Assembly: GCA_002049455.2 (NCBI GenBank)
Contig: KV918764.1
Location: forward strand, 496,001-560,000
Direction: 5' to 3'
Length of the DNA stretch: 64,000 nucleotides
DNA from: Porphyra umbilicalis
Lineage: Eukaryota; Rhodophyta; Bangiophyceae; Bangiales; Bangiaceae
Shown: one piece after another, positions 8,270 to 18,902 of the stretch
Numbering within the stretch: position 1 is the stretch's first letter
Layout: every line of letters starts with the position of its first letter
Program-made: the position numbers and the translations under genes
The notes under the pieces: generated by a model
Told to the model about the DNA's origin: nothing
The model's database searches: none
Seen by the model: the letters and a program-made list of their open reading frames with translations, nothing else

Positions 8270-11122
8270 TCAATCGGTGCTAAACACCTCCCTCGTGTAC
8301 AAGACAATATGCTTCCCTCGCACAAGCAGTGTGCCCACAACAGCGTCGATGGCCAACACGTTCACGTAGCGCTTCAAGCCGCCCAAGCTCGTAAAACAGT
8401 CGGTATCACGACGCTGTTCGGCCAGCCCTGATATGCCGTCGCGGTCCGCCGATGAGCGCACGCACTCGATGTATGCATACGCCTTGGGGACGCCGTCAAT
8501 AAAGACGAGTGCAAAATGATGCACTGCGCCATACACGCGGGCGGGGGCTTGTACCTCGCCGCGCCCCCGCCTTGCCGCCTGTCGCACGAGGGAGTTGACG
8601 CGCACGAGATGGTCGCGACGGCGGTCACCCGCCTCCTCCGACGAAGACACAGTCCCCGCGATCTGGCCATTTGGCAGTCGTGCGCGAAAATACTTCTTGG
8701 CAACTACATTGCTGGGAATTCTCGTCGCACCTTCCAGCGCAAGAACGGCCTTCATCCGCTGCAGCTCGTCGCCAATAAGAGCAGTCGAGGCCGTTCGAGG
8801 AGGAAGAAGATCCAACTTTGGCTCCTGCGAAAGTGAAAAGGTGCCGTCCGGATCTTGAGATTCACGACGAGCAGGCTTGCCTGTCGCATTCTCCCATGCG
8901 TCCGCGACGTGCGACTCTGCAAAGCTGGTGACCAGCTCAGCAGAGTACTTAGAGTAGACGGCATTGGTCAGAGCCGCGTAGGGAAAGCGGCGCGACCGAA
9001 TAAGTCGGGAGAGGGTGCCTAGAAAACGCTCCGCCGGAAACTGCCAGTATGACCATGCCGGTCCACATGAACGAAGGTTTGCGGTGACGTCCAGCAGAGC
9101 CACGACAATTGGGCGGCACACTCGCAGCCGCCCCTCTTTACCAGCGTAAACGTGCTTGTAAAATGCTCGGCAAAAGTGCCGCAGGAGCTTGTCCACCTCG
9201 TGTAGCTCCGTTTCCGTCAAAACACCTGGCTTGAAAATCAAACGACCGGCATGGCATAGCAGCATGAACATCTTGAAGAAATCTTTCGGAATTCTGTCAG
9301 CAAGTACAGCTTCACCGGTGCACAGCAGGAAGTACATCCAGTCAACTGCTTTGTATGAACCGGAATGCTTGTGGATGTCGCGAAGTGATCTTGCTTGGCT
9401 GAGGGGAATCGTCTTCCGTCCCGTCTTCATCTCGAGCCGAATGCACTCACGGACAGCCTTAGGGATGATGCCTGGCTGGTCGTCATCCAGCTTCTCGTTC
9501 TCACCGGAAAAGAGCCCCCACAAGCTCGGAACGACGTTGAGCAAAAAAAGATGCATCGTGTCGTACGGCAGCAGGTCCGGGCCGATGTCCCAAAGATACT
9601 TGAGCGAAGGATAGCGAGCCTTGTCTTCAGGACTGGGGCATATGAAGAGCGAATATCCTTTGAAGCCCTCCTTCTGTGCAAGCGCCCTTATAGCTGTCTT
9701 GCTCCCGCCTGCTCTGCGCGCATCCTCGACCGTGGCGACGCTTGCAGAGACACTGGCCGCAGTGCGTCGCGGTGTAGATTCGCCTCGGACATCGAAGCGT
9801 GGGTGCTTAGATGGAGGTGGGTCGTCTGGTGCGTACGGGGGGTAGTAGTATCGTCGCTTGTGCCAAACTCCGGCGAAGTCCCGAAATCTGCCAGGGTGCT
9901 CGCCATTCCCCCCGATTGCGTTCAAGAGCTTGTCCCCTGCCGGCATGTCTGTCGTGAACTGGAGCACAAAGGCTTGCACAACTTGCGGCTCGGAGAAGCC
10001 CGCGACGGTCACACCGCTGACGCCAGCGGCCAGAATGTCGAGCTCTTCCGCGATAGGGTGCAGGAATGACTCCAAGTCAACAGGTTGTCCCGGTCCGGGG
10101 GTGATTCCGACGATAATTTGCGAAACGACTTGAACCCTCGAGGTTGGATCGGCGCTGAGGATTGTGATAATTATCGGCCACCCTTCGAAACCGCGGTGCC
10201 TCCAAGCTTGAAAACCGTCCGTAGAAATACTCAGAGCGACGCACGTGTTCGTGGAAAAGTAGCCCAGCTCCACCAGTTTGCGAAAGATGGCGCCGCTGAA
10301 CCAGTCTCGGATGTCTTCGACAGGGCTGATACCGGCGGCTTCCCGTGCTTCTTTCATGGCGTTGACCATGCCTGGCCCAATATCGGGGACGGCTAGCATC
10401 ATTCTGAGCCAGGGGAGCAGAGGCCAGTAAGTCGCTTGCTTGTGGGGCTTTCCGTCGCTTCGGTAACGTGGAGCCTTACACATATCGCACTCCGTGAGAT
10501 TTCGTCTGCCAGCGGTGAATGCGACACAGCCAGCGCTGCAGCAGTCGACCTTTCTATCGTAGAGGTCGACACTTGCCGCCACCATGTTATTTAAGAGGTG
10601 AGACGTGCGGCATGTGCCGGCAGCACGGCGCTGCCGCAGGTAGTCATCTGTCGCCTCTCGGGAAAGGCAGTGCTGCACGATGAAGTTGTAGGCCACATAA
10701 TCGTCTACATTGTCTTTAAAGACGGACGCAGGGATGCAAACGCCGTTGGGACGCAACTTGTGAGGCTGGGAGTCTGGCGCTGGCGCGCTCAGGGCCTCTC
10801 TGCTGCTCCCAGTGGCGTCGTCCGCCCCGCCCGCACCCCCGTCGCCATCACCTTCGCCGCCTTGCCCGGTCGCTCCTGTCGCAGCCACCAGTGTCGGGAC
10901 CGCACGGGCGGCCACTGCAGTATTCCTGGGCGCTGTGCTGGAAGCCGCCGGCATCTCAGCCGCCGCCGGCTGTTGACGAGAGGGACGTCCGCTCCGTGAC
11001 CGCCTGTGATGGAACCAGGTACTGCGGGGTAGCCAGGAGGAGTTACCCGGCACCCCGCCACTGCACAGGGGGCAGCTACATTCCCGAAGACCCTGGTTGT
11101 CGGCGAGGGGGGGGCGTTGCAT
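8270..11122 (-). CDS. Tnp2-family (CACTA/Plavaka-like) transposase
   Basis: Single uninterrupted frame of 950 aa from the ATG at 11122. A frame extension upstream to 11380 carries no conserved sequence. The N-terminal Cys-rich CSCPLCSGG follows about ten residues later and is typical of this family; a downstream ATG at 10954 would lose it. An Ala/Gly-rich linker precedes a zinc-ribbon-like C-x3-C-x12-C-x2-C with CVAFT and CDMCKAPRY. Then come the catalytic-core motifs of Transposase_21/Tnp2: STDGFQAW with a candidate catalytic Asp, GWPIIITIL, IIVGITPGPGQP and LPYDTMHLFLLNVVPSLW. It should cut and join the element ends at 5696 and 12053 in the nucleus. I see no stop or frameshift. Family assignment is from recalled motifs; the exact subfamily is uncertain. 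Confidence 0.87.
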   Translation of the reverse strand: MQRPPLADNQGLRECSCPLCSGGVPGNSSWLPRSTWFHHRRSRSGRPSRQQPAAAEMPAASSTAPRNTAVAARAVPTLVAATGATGQGGEGDGDGGAGGADDATGSSREALSAPAPDSQPHKLRPNGVCIPASVFKDNVDDYVAYNFIVQHCLSREATDDYLRQRRAAGTCRTSHLLNNMVAASVDLYDRKVDCCSAGCVAFTAGRRNLTECDMCKAPRYRSDGKPHKQATYWPLLPWLRMMLAVPDIGPGMVNAMKEAREAAGISPVEDIRDWFSGAIFRKLVELGYFSTNTCVALSISTDGFQAWRHRGFEGWPIIITILSADPTSRVQVVSQIIVGITPGPGQPVDLESFLHPIAEELDILAAGVSGVTVAGFSEPQVVQAFVLQFTTDMPAGDKLLNAIGGNGEHPGRFRDFAGVWHKRRYYYPPYAPDDPPPSKHPRFDVRGESTPRRTAASVSASVATVEDARRAGGSKTAIRALAQKEGFKGYSLFICPSPEDKARYPSLKYLWDIGPDLLPYDTMHLFLLNVVPSLWGLFSGENEKLDDDQPGIIPKAVRECIRLEMKTGRKTIPLSQARSLRDIHKHSGSYKAVDWMYFLLCTGEAVLADRIPKDFFKMFMLLCHAGRLIFKPGVLTETELHEVDKLLRHFCRAFYKHVYAGKEGRLRVCRPIVVALLDVTANLRSCGPAWSYWQFPAERFLGTLSRLIRSRRFPYAALTNAVYSKYSAELVTSFAESHVADAWENATGKPARRESQDPDGTFSLSQEPKLDLLPPRTASTALIGDELQRMKAVLALEGATRIPSNVVAKKYFRARLPNGQIAGTVSSSEEAGDRRRDHLVRVNSLVRQAARRGRGEVQAPARVYGAVHHFALVFIDGVPKAYAYIECVRSSADRDGISGLAEQRRDTDCFTSLGGLKRYVNVLAIDAVVGTLLVRGKHIVLYTREVFSTD

Positions 11123-12036
11123 GAGATGTGAGGCTCGAGGAAGCTGGTGATAAAGTGGGCGGGGGGGGGGAGGTGGTGTGGTGGTGGGGGGTGGACTAAA
11201 AGGCAGTAGGGGAGTGCGCGCTGGTGGCTGTTGTGAGTAGCATGATGACCTGAGCCCGTGCTGGGTGGAAATATATAGGCTCTGGCGGAGGGGTGACGCG
11301 CAAACGGAGCACCATCCAGGCCGGTGCAAGCCAGGTGCGCGGAAAAGTATGGCAAGGCAGCCTTGGTTATGGAGCTCCATGGCTCCTGATTGGAAGCTTT
11401 CAGATGACTAGGGAGGCTTCCAGAATCATCAAGAAGCGAACTGTCCAAGGCCAATCAGAATGCTTCCTGGATCCGCACCGCGCCCCGGAACTGTCAGGAA
11501 CCTTTGATCCGCCGCTGGCCTCCTCCACATTGGTGTTCCTGGGTGGGGGATGCCCGATATCGCGTTTGGATCGCGGTTCTGTTCCCATAGGGCGTGGGCG
11601 TTGTCGTCGGCTCCCAAACCGTCAACCTCCACGACGTCGGCGCCATCAGCGCCCAGCTCTCCACACCCGGTACAGGCATCGCTCGCCACTTCACTCTCCG
11701 AGGCTGTTGTCAATAGTTGTCAATGACGGACGCGCTCGTGCTGCCTCTTGGCACACCCAGCGAAAACGGTCGGATGCCAAAACTCGTCACCGCAGATTTG
11801 TCTTAATTGGAGCTCTTCATTGGCGGATAGACCCTGTGTCAGTACTCTTTCATTGGCTGACTGCTACTATCAGCATCGGCTCGATTGGGAGATATCATTT
11901 GCTTTTACTTCGTGGCTCCATCCACTTTGGTCGAACACGGCCGCATTGCTGCTTCAACCGCATACTTCTGCGAAACGGACTTGCTTGCGGATGCTCCCGC
12001 AGTCGCTGCGGACCTGAGAATCGAGCAAAATCGGGC

Positions 12037-12053
12037 TTGCGTGTGACCCCCCT
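12037..12053 (-). repeat. Right terminal inverted repeat of Tnp2 element
   Basis: Reverse complement of the left end with one G/A difference. It is followed by TTAA at 12054-12057. Confidence 0.85.
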
Positions 12054-12057
12054 TTAA

Positions 12058-12978
12058 CCACCACAGCGCTGGGATTGCTTGGAGCGAATCCCGAAGACAG
12101 TCTGGAAGCGGACCGTGGAATCATTCGGGGAGCAATTTCGCGGATCGTGTCATGACGACTGCGAGACGACAGCAGGATCGTTGCGGGAATCGTTCTAGAG
12201 ACTGACCTCGACGATAGTCCAGCGACAATTTTCCATCAACTGATTTACTACACAGGTTGCGCAATCGTTTTGCTGATGATGGTTTGGAGAAAAAGGAAAC
12301 AGTATTTTCCCTAAACCAGTTCGTCAGGACAGGCCGTTCACTTATACTTTAGGATCACGCAGAGGCCTGTCAGTGCGCTTGTCTCCGGCTCTATCTTTTT
12401 TTACATTCCGAGGGATGGCTCGCTGACTAACCCAGGAAGCCATTCTGATTGACCATCTGCTGATACAGACTGAAGAACGAACTGGACGCTCGTCCCACGT
12501 TCATTCGCGGGACATTTATTAGGCGACTATCGTGCCACCCTGTCTGTAAGGCAGACATAAAAACGATCCTCATCACTGTTCGTTGGGTAATTTGCCAGCA
12601 CGATTCCCAGTCCGTCTGAAAGATATACATCAATGACTGTCCTGGAACCTATCGGGCTGCTCTATTTGTTGCACCTGCTCATGGACTGTCTGCCAGAAAA
12701 ACTGCATGATAATTCTGCTGCTCATCTGTTTGTTTATCAGTCAAACACGCTGATTTTCTGCCCTGCAAACAGTCTCAGAGACTGTCTTCGAGAAAGAAAC
12801 AAAGACTTGATGAGTTATAGTGCTTCGCTTCATCTACTACGTTGTTCTAAGAGACTGTCTTTGGGGCAATGAGAAAGAATAAGTCAATTAGAATAATAAA
12901 CGCATAGAGAGATAAAAAACAAATAAACAGGAGTAGAAACAGCAACCCCTCAAGCATATGATAATCAATCGGGTTGCT
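12058..12978. other. Intergenic, moderate GC, short CTGTC-type repeats
   Basis: No supported gene. Motifs such as GAGACTGTCT recur several times between 12540 and 12860, suggesting old, degenerate repeat sequence. Confidence 0.35.
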
Positions 12979-13674
12979 CTAGGCCGCCTCTTTATCAGCA
13001 GAAAGGTTGAACTGAAAAGCAGCATTATCCTTGAGTTCGTCGCAGATGCACTGGACGACTGCATTGCGTACGTCCGCGCTGTCCGGCCGGAAGAGCTTAG
13101 GCATCTCGTTCTTCTCAATGTAGCTCTTGATGTGGTGTGCTCCCGCAGCCCGAGTCCCAGCGGTGATGTCCCCGGGGTCGACGCATAAAAACTCAGCAAT
13201 AATAGAGGCAGCAGTCGCCTTCAAGTCGAGCAAGCACGTGGCCCTGGCGTCAGACTCGTCCAGTACCAGCTGGTATCGAGTAACCTGGTCCGAGACAGCC
13301 GCACTGGCTGGGGCGAGCTGGTATTCATTACCGCGTAGCACTTGAAGAGGCTGTATCGTCGCCTGCGGTACACCAGCGTCCGAGTAGACGCCAATCTTGC
13401 GGTAGATCATCAGACGCGTAGCGTTTCGTCTGCGGTTACAAACGTTACGCAGCTTCCTTTTCAGGGCCACCTTGTACTCCTTCTTTTTCCCAATGCGACC
13501 GGCCACCGTCAAGTCGATCTTGGACACGGCCTTGTCGACAGCCCGCTCCATGGCGGTACGAAGGCATCTTGCGCTGTCCTTCTTGGGCCCTTCCAAGTGG
13601 CCTTTCGGGGAGATCCACGTCAGACAGTCATGCGTTGGGGCGTCTTGGTGGTTCTCAATACGTCCAGCGTCCAT
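12979..13674 (-). CDS. Hypothetical protein, 231 aa, unrecognised
   Basis: Uninterrupted frame from an ATG at 13674 to the stop at 12979. Unlike the GC shadows around it, the composition is balanced. A Lys/Arg-rich central segment (about residues 60-95, with KKKEYKVALKRKLRNVC and NRRRN) is followed by a mixed, soluble-looking C-terminal half; no signal peptide or membrane segment is visible. TTTAACAG just upstream of the ATG (about 13680-13688) could be a splice acceptor, so this may be the last exon of a longer gene. I do not recognise the family. It sits between the Tnp2 element and a satellite array and could belong to an unrecognised mobile element. Confidence 0.45.
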   Translation of the reverse strand: MDAGRIENHQDAPTHDCLTWISPKGHLEGPKKDSARCLRTAMERAVDKAVSKIDLTVAGRIGKKKEYKVALKRKLRNVCNRRRNATRLMIYRKIGVYSDAGVPQATIQPLQVLRGNEYQLAPASAAVSDQVTRYQLVLDESDARATCLLDLKATAASIIAEFLCVDPGDITAGTRAAGAHHIKSYIEKNEMPKLFRPDSADVRNAVVQCICDELKDNAAFQFNLSADKEAA

Positions 13675-13899
13675 CTTGTTCTGTTAAATAGCACGCAACA
13701 TGTTCTGTCCGTACCGAGCAAACTCAGAGCACACAGCCGACTGAAGAAAGAAGTAGGACATGAAAATCAGTAGCTGAAGACGTCAGATGCCTTTCTGAGG
13801 GACCCTCGACAGACACTTCCTGTCAACATAGACACAACGTGAAAGGAGTTCACGCATGCATCTCTACTCTCTGAGGAGACCCAACCGTGATAAACGTAC

Positions 13900-14640
13900 T
13901 CTATGTTGGACCATAATTCATTTCCAAGGAGGTCCTCCTTGCGGCGAAGGCCCGCTCCGGCGTGGACCCCGGTGTTGACGGGCCGCCCCCCGAAACTTCG
14001 CTTCCCGACATCGGGATCCGGCAGACCAAGCCTATATCAGAGCTCGCTCAACAGCCAAAGGCTCTGCAGTAGTCGGTCGTCGCCCGCTGTGCGGCAAGCA
14101 AGTGTCACGAACGTGCAGCGGGGAAAAGCTGTCCAGCGTGCCCCTTCGCAGGCGCAGCCTCTCCCGGAGCAGCCCCCGTGGGTACGACAGACCGTCAACC
14201 GCACCTGTAGGCAACAGACAAGTACCCTCTCTGCAGTCGTCTTTTGTCGCCCGCAGAAGTCCCTGCACGTTTCTTGGTGAAGTGCGTGGCAACCAGTCGT
14301 CGAGCGGTAGGCGTCACAGGTCTGGACTCTGGCACAACCAAACAAATTCCGGCACAGACCGTCACTGTGCGGCAGTCGACCGTCTTCGACCGTGGGTACC
14401 GCCGCGCAGCACAAGACTTGGCCCAGAAACAAGAGGACCCAGGCGTGACACAGACCGTTCAAGTCTCTGCAGTAGTCAGGTGTCGTCAGCAGAGCTCCGA
14501 GCGCGTGTCATGGAGAAGAACGTGGCAAAGAGCCGTCGCGTGGAGTACAGCACAGGTCCCAGAGGTGTCACCGTCGGTCGCCACCAAGTGCTAAGCAGGC
14601 CGTCGTCCAGTACCACATGTGCGGGATCGCTCTCAACAGA
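13900..14640. repeat. Degenerate repeat region
   Basis: CTCTGCAGT followed by AGTC/CGTC-rich text recurs at about 14062, 14228 and 14465, and CAGACCGTC and related motifs recur throughout. This looks like old, diverged tandem units of roughly 170-240 bp. Open frames here are not convincing. Confidence 0.4.
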
Positions 14641-14859
14641 CCATGGTCACGTAACAGACGTCCAGGCTCGTTCTCACGAGCATGAATGAGCAGAACAGGC
14701 AGCAACCGTCACACAAGAAGCCAATCGCGACGCAGACCATCAACGTCTTCACGATCCTCAGAGGTCGGCAGCGGGGATCCCAGGCCGTCTTGTGGTTGTC
14801 GGTGGAGCACAGAAAGCCAGAGTAGCCTCACATGAAGACTCGAACGTTCACACAGGTGA

Positions 14860-16540
14860 CAGAGATCCAGAAAGCGGGCGCGAAAAAAAAAGGGGCGCAC
14901 AACCCAACGAGTGCGTCAAACCCGAAACACGGGGCGGCGCGCACAACCAAAGGCGTGCGCACGACAGGGGAGTACGACCCAGAAGGGTGCTTCACCCAGA
15001 AACCCGACACGCCGCACACGAGACAGTGGGCACTAGGAAGAAAGGGGCGCACAACCCAAAGGGTGCGTCAAACCCGGGACACGGGGCGGCGCGCACAACC
15101 AAAGGCGTGCGCACGACAGGGGCGTACGACCCAGAAGGGTGTTCACCCAGAAACCCGACACGCCGCACAAGAGCAAGTGGGCTCTAAAGAAAAAGGGGCG
15201 CAACACCCAAAGGGTGCGTCAGCCCCAGAAACCCGGGCGTGGCGCTCAACCAATAGCGTGCGCACAACAAGGGAGCACGACCCAGGAGGGTGCTTCACCC
15301 AACATCCCGACACGCCGCACGAGAGAAATTTGGCTCTGAGCAACAGGGGCGCACAACCCCACGGGTGCGTCGAACCCGGAAAACGGGGCGGCGCGCAAAA
15401 CCAAAGGCACAAGGGAGCACGACCGAAAAGGTACTGCACCCAGAAACCCGACGCGCCGCACAAGAACAAATGAGCGCTAAAGAAGCAGGAGCGCGCAACA
15501 CAAATCGAGCGTCAGCCCGAGAAGCCCAGGCAGCGCGCACAACCAACAGCGTGCCCACGACAGGGGTGTACGAACCAGAAGGGTGCTTCACCCAGAACCC
15601 GGAACACGGGGCGGCGCGCACAACCAAAGGCGTGCGCACGACAGGGGAGTACGACCCAGAAGGGTGCTTCACCCAGAAACCCGACACGCCGCACACGAGA
15701 AACCGGTCACTAAGAAGAACGGGGGGCGCACAACCCAAAGGAAGCGTCAAACCCGGAACATGGGGCGGCGCGCACAACAAAAGGCGTGCGCCCGATACGG
15801 GAGCACGTCCGAAAAGGTGCTTCACCCAGAAGCCCGACACGCCGCACACGAGAAAGTGGGCACTAGGAAGAAAGGGGCGCACAACCCAAAGGGTGCGTCA
15901 AACCCGGAACACGGGGCGGCGCGCACAACCAAAGGCGTGCGCCCGATAGGGGAGCACGTCCGAAAGGCCGCTTCACCCAGAAACCCGACACGCCGCTTAA
16001 GAGAAAGTGGGCAGTCAGAAGAAAGGGGCCCACAACCCAAAGGGTGCGTCGAACCAGACACACGGGGCGGCGCGCACAACCAAAGGCGTGCGCATGACAG
16101 GGGAGCACGACCGAAAAGGTGCTTTACCCAGCAACCCGACACGACATACAAGAGAAAGTGGGCACTACGAAAAAAAGGGCGCACAACCTAAAGGGTGCGT
16201 CAAACCCGGAACACGGGGCGGCGCGCACAACCAAAGGCGGGCGCACGACAGGGGAGCACGACCCAGATCGGTGCTTCACCAAGAAACCCGACGCGCCGCA
16301 CAAGAACAAGTGGGCGCACAACCAAAGGCGTGCGCACGACAGGGGAGCACGACCGAAAGGGTGCTTCACCCAGAAACCCGACACGCCGCACACGAGAAAG
16401 TGGGCACTAAGAAGAAAGGGGCGCACAACCCGACGGGTGCGTCAAATCCGGAACACGGGGCGGCGCTCACAACCAAAGGCGTGCTCCCGAAAGGGGTGCA
16501 CGACGTTAGTCACCCAGAAACCCGACACACGCGAGCTCTA
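14860..16540. repeat. ~150-bp tandem satellite, about 11 units
   Basis: The string GGGGCGGCGCGCACAAC recurs, with small changes, at about 14931, 15083, 15234, 15384, 15524, 15608, 15762, 15913, 16063, 16214, 16303 and 16456. The normal period is 150-152 bp, with two short units (~84-90 bp). Because 150 is a multiple of three, several frames stay open across the array on both strands; these repeat-coded ORFs should not be taken as genes. Units differ by scattered substitutions. Confidence 0.93.
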
Positions 16541-18427
16541 AGGGAGCACAGCCCGGGGGCGTGCGTCACCTCTGGTACGGGTCGCAGTGCGCGGCGCACG
16601 GCAGTTGCGGTGTGTCGTCGGCCCCGCGAAGGAGACGCGTTCGAGCAAGACAGGCCTTCGACGTGTGCACAGACCGGAATGAGTGTTGTTCCCTCACGGC
16701 TCGGCCGCAGCGGGTCGCTCGTTCGATTTTAACCCCGATCGGATACCCGGTCGGGTAGCCTGCCCAGCAATCTGAATTGTCCAATTTGCGGCGGCGGCGC
16801 TTCCATGATCCGTGATCGCAAGTTCGATTGATCGCACAGATCGAGCCGCTCCCCTCCGGACAGCTGTCGGAATCAACTACCATTGGCAAATGATCCGGTC
16901 AAAGTGTGTCCCACAGGAATACAATAATGACTGTCAACTGCGCCCATTCGAGACGTGACAACCCTGGAAGCCTGACATTGCCGTGTTCAGGCATGCTGCA
17001 CCTATCACCGATGGATGTAGCCCCCAAATAAAATCGCTCCAAAGCTCTTCACATGTTCATTTGTGCGAGCATGCGGCGAAGTCCTGCGCCCGCGCTGCGC
17101 GCCTCGACGATCTTTGGATTCAACGGAGCGCTCGATCACCATGGCGGCACGTCTCTGTGACGGCTCAATACAACCGTGCGACAACCGTGCGGCAATCACG
17201 GTCTGGACGAGGGCCACGTTCGCAAAGGTCGCCCATGTAGATCTCGCTTCGCCCCTCGGATGAGGTACTGATGTCACCGTTGGTTGCTACTGCTTGCTGC
17301 ACACCACATGCTCGGACCCGTGTGGGAGTTCTCTGACGACGACGCGGAGTTGACGGTCTGTTTTGCCCGCTTGAGTCGACGTGAACGAGCCTGGATGTGT
17401 GAGGGGCACTATGTTCCGCCTCACTGTCACTCGCAGATCTCGAACCATTCATCTCAGCGCCGCCACGAGCGTTAGGCAACGAAGCGCATGAGGATCCAGA
17501 GGCGCTCACACGAGCAGACGCTTGTCCCACAGAGTGACGAGGCACAGGCACAGGCTCATCACTCTCAAAAGAAAAGTAAGCGGACGCACGAGGTCCACGC
17601 TTTCGTCTCTTTGACCCATTCATGCCCATAGCTCCGATCAATAGACTTGCTCTCTTTGACAGCGCCAGTAACTGGACGGCGGACGGGCTCGACTCATGCG
17701 GCGGAAGGGGGTACTGGGAGCAGCCAACGGCCTGAGCACTTCAAGATGTTGCTTACAGCTGAAGTGAGGGACCTCTCGGACCCGTCTGATGCCAGGCACG
17801 TTTGGTACACCTATCCGCAGGACGTGCGCCTGAGCTGTCGAGCTGATCGTCTTACGATGAGCCCACCTGAATGGGTTCAAGACCGCACTCCTAAAAGTTA
17901 TGCCCTGTATGTCCAGCAGACAAGTTAAACGGACCGTCCCAGGGGCTGTCCGTCAAACCGTCCGACGGACCGTTTGCCGATTGGTTGCGGTTAGTTCTGA
18001 GGACCGTCTGAAAGAACCATCCGCTGGGCCATGTCATAAGTGTCTGAGAATCAGCAAGAGTCGATCCATCCTGTTAATTCCCGATGACCATTGTGTTGAT
18101 GGTCCCATACGCAACTGGGGACAGTCTGCGTGTCTGTTCAAACATCTGCTGTCAACAATCCTGGAACCGATGTAAGACAATCTGGCGAACGGTCCTTCAG
18201 AAAATTCGATTTCGGGGTCAGAATTATTTAAGGAAGCAGCTCCGTCACGGTGTGTATGCGCATGTTGATAAGTACCATAGACTAAAGTACAAATAATAAG
18301 TATAATAGACTCATGTCCAGGGAATGCAGAGCACATGAATTTGTGAATAGTCTGCTGACTTTATGGAGTATGACATCCTCGTGATCCCGGCAAATGGGCG
18401 CGGTAGCGCGGCTCTTCAAGTGGTGCT
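16541..18427. other. Intergenic, no firm gene
   Basis: Moderate GC. One minus-strand frame (17629-17165, about 154 aa, Ser/Arg-rich, starting near GMNGSKRRKRG) is open but has no recognisable domain; I keep it only as a note. Nothing else is supported. Confidence 0.3.
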
Positions 18428-18562
18428 TTATTGTGCTTCTCACAAAAACTGGATCCGCAACATCCGCTTCAGCATCATGAACCGCCCCCTGAGCCAATGA
18501 AACAGTGAATTTGCAACGGAAGCTGATGCACCGAGGTCCAGTTTTTGTGAGAAGCACAATAA
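18428..18562. mobile_element. 135-bp foldback/MITE-like element with 26-bp inverted ends
   Basis: 18428-18453 and 18537-18562 are perfect inverted repeats (TTATTGTGCTTCTCACAAAA onward). The 83-bp centre has no gene. A target duplication cannot be defined; TTAT/ATAA at the ends is part of the repeat. Confidence 0.75.
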
Positions 18563-18902
18563 TGCATGCATCCATCGTCAGATGCGACCACGCTCATTGG
18601 CGGTACGACTGCCTACAGACTTGCATCGGACAGCCTCAGACGCCGACAAGATGGATGCCTCAATGTGCACTCTGCATACGTACCGTTTGCTGCGGAGCAC
18701 GGATGTGTTCTGCAGCTGGGGCGCGCTGGCTAACCCCCCCGCCCCGCACAACCCGAGCAGTCATGGCGCCATGACGTCGCGAACCAGTGGCCCTGGCACT
18801 CATCCGCCCGACGGTGCATAGCCGACAGTCGCAGGGAACCCTCCTCAGAGCGGCAGCAAGAGGAGAAACACAAGATGCTGCCAGTATGTACTGTCGAGTC
18901 CT

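Larger units (their letters stand above)
5692..12057. mobile_element. Complete Tnp2-type DNA transposon with TTAA at both ends
   Basis: TTAA (5692-5695) is followed by AGGGGGGTCGCACGCAA. The right end mirrors it with one mismatch in 17 positions, then TTAA (12054-12057), giving a 6,358-bp element (5696-12053). The only long credible gene inside is a Tnp2-family transposase on the minus strand. TTAA may be a target-site duplication or, being palindromic, the outer part of the inverted repeat; an empty site is needed to tell. Subterminal zones share sequence: part of 6419-6500 recurs in direct orientation at about 11625-11690, and 6505-6550 recurs inverted at about 11565-11605. With matching ends and an uninterrupted transposase it looks potentially autonomous. 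Confidence 0.85.

Noticed and set aside
14860-16540. CRISPR-like array
   Set aside because: Units are ~150 bp, diverged and without unique spacers; the context is a eukaryotic satellite.
14832-16732. Several overlapping long ORFs on both strands
   Set aside because: They are produced by the ~150-bp satellite, whose period is a multiple of three; the translations repeat with it.
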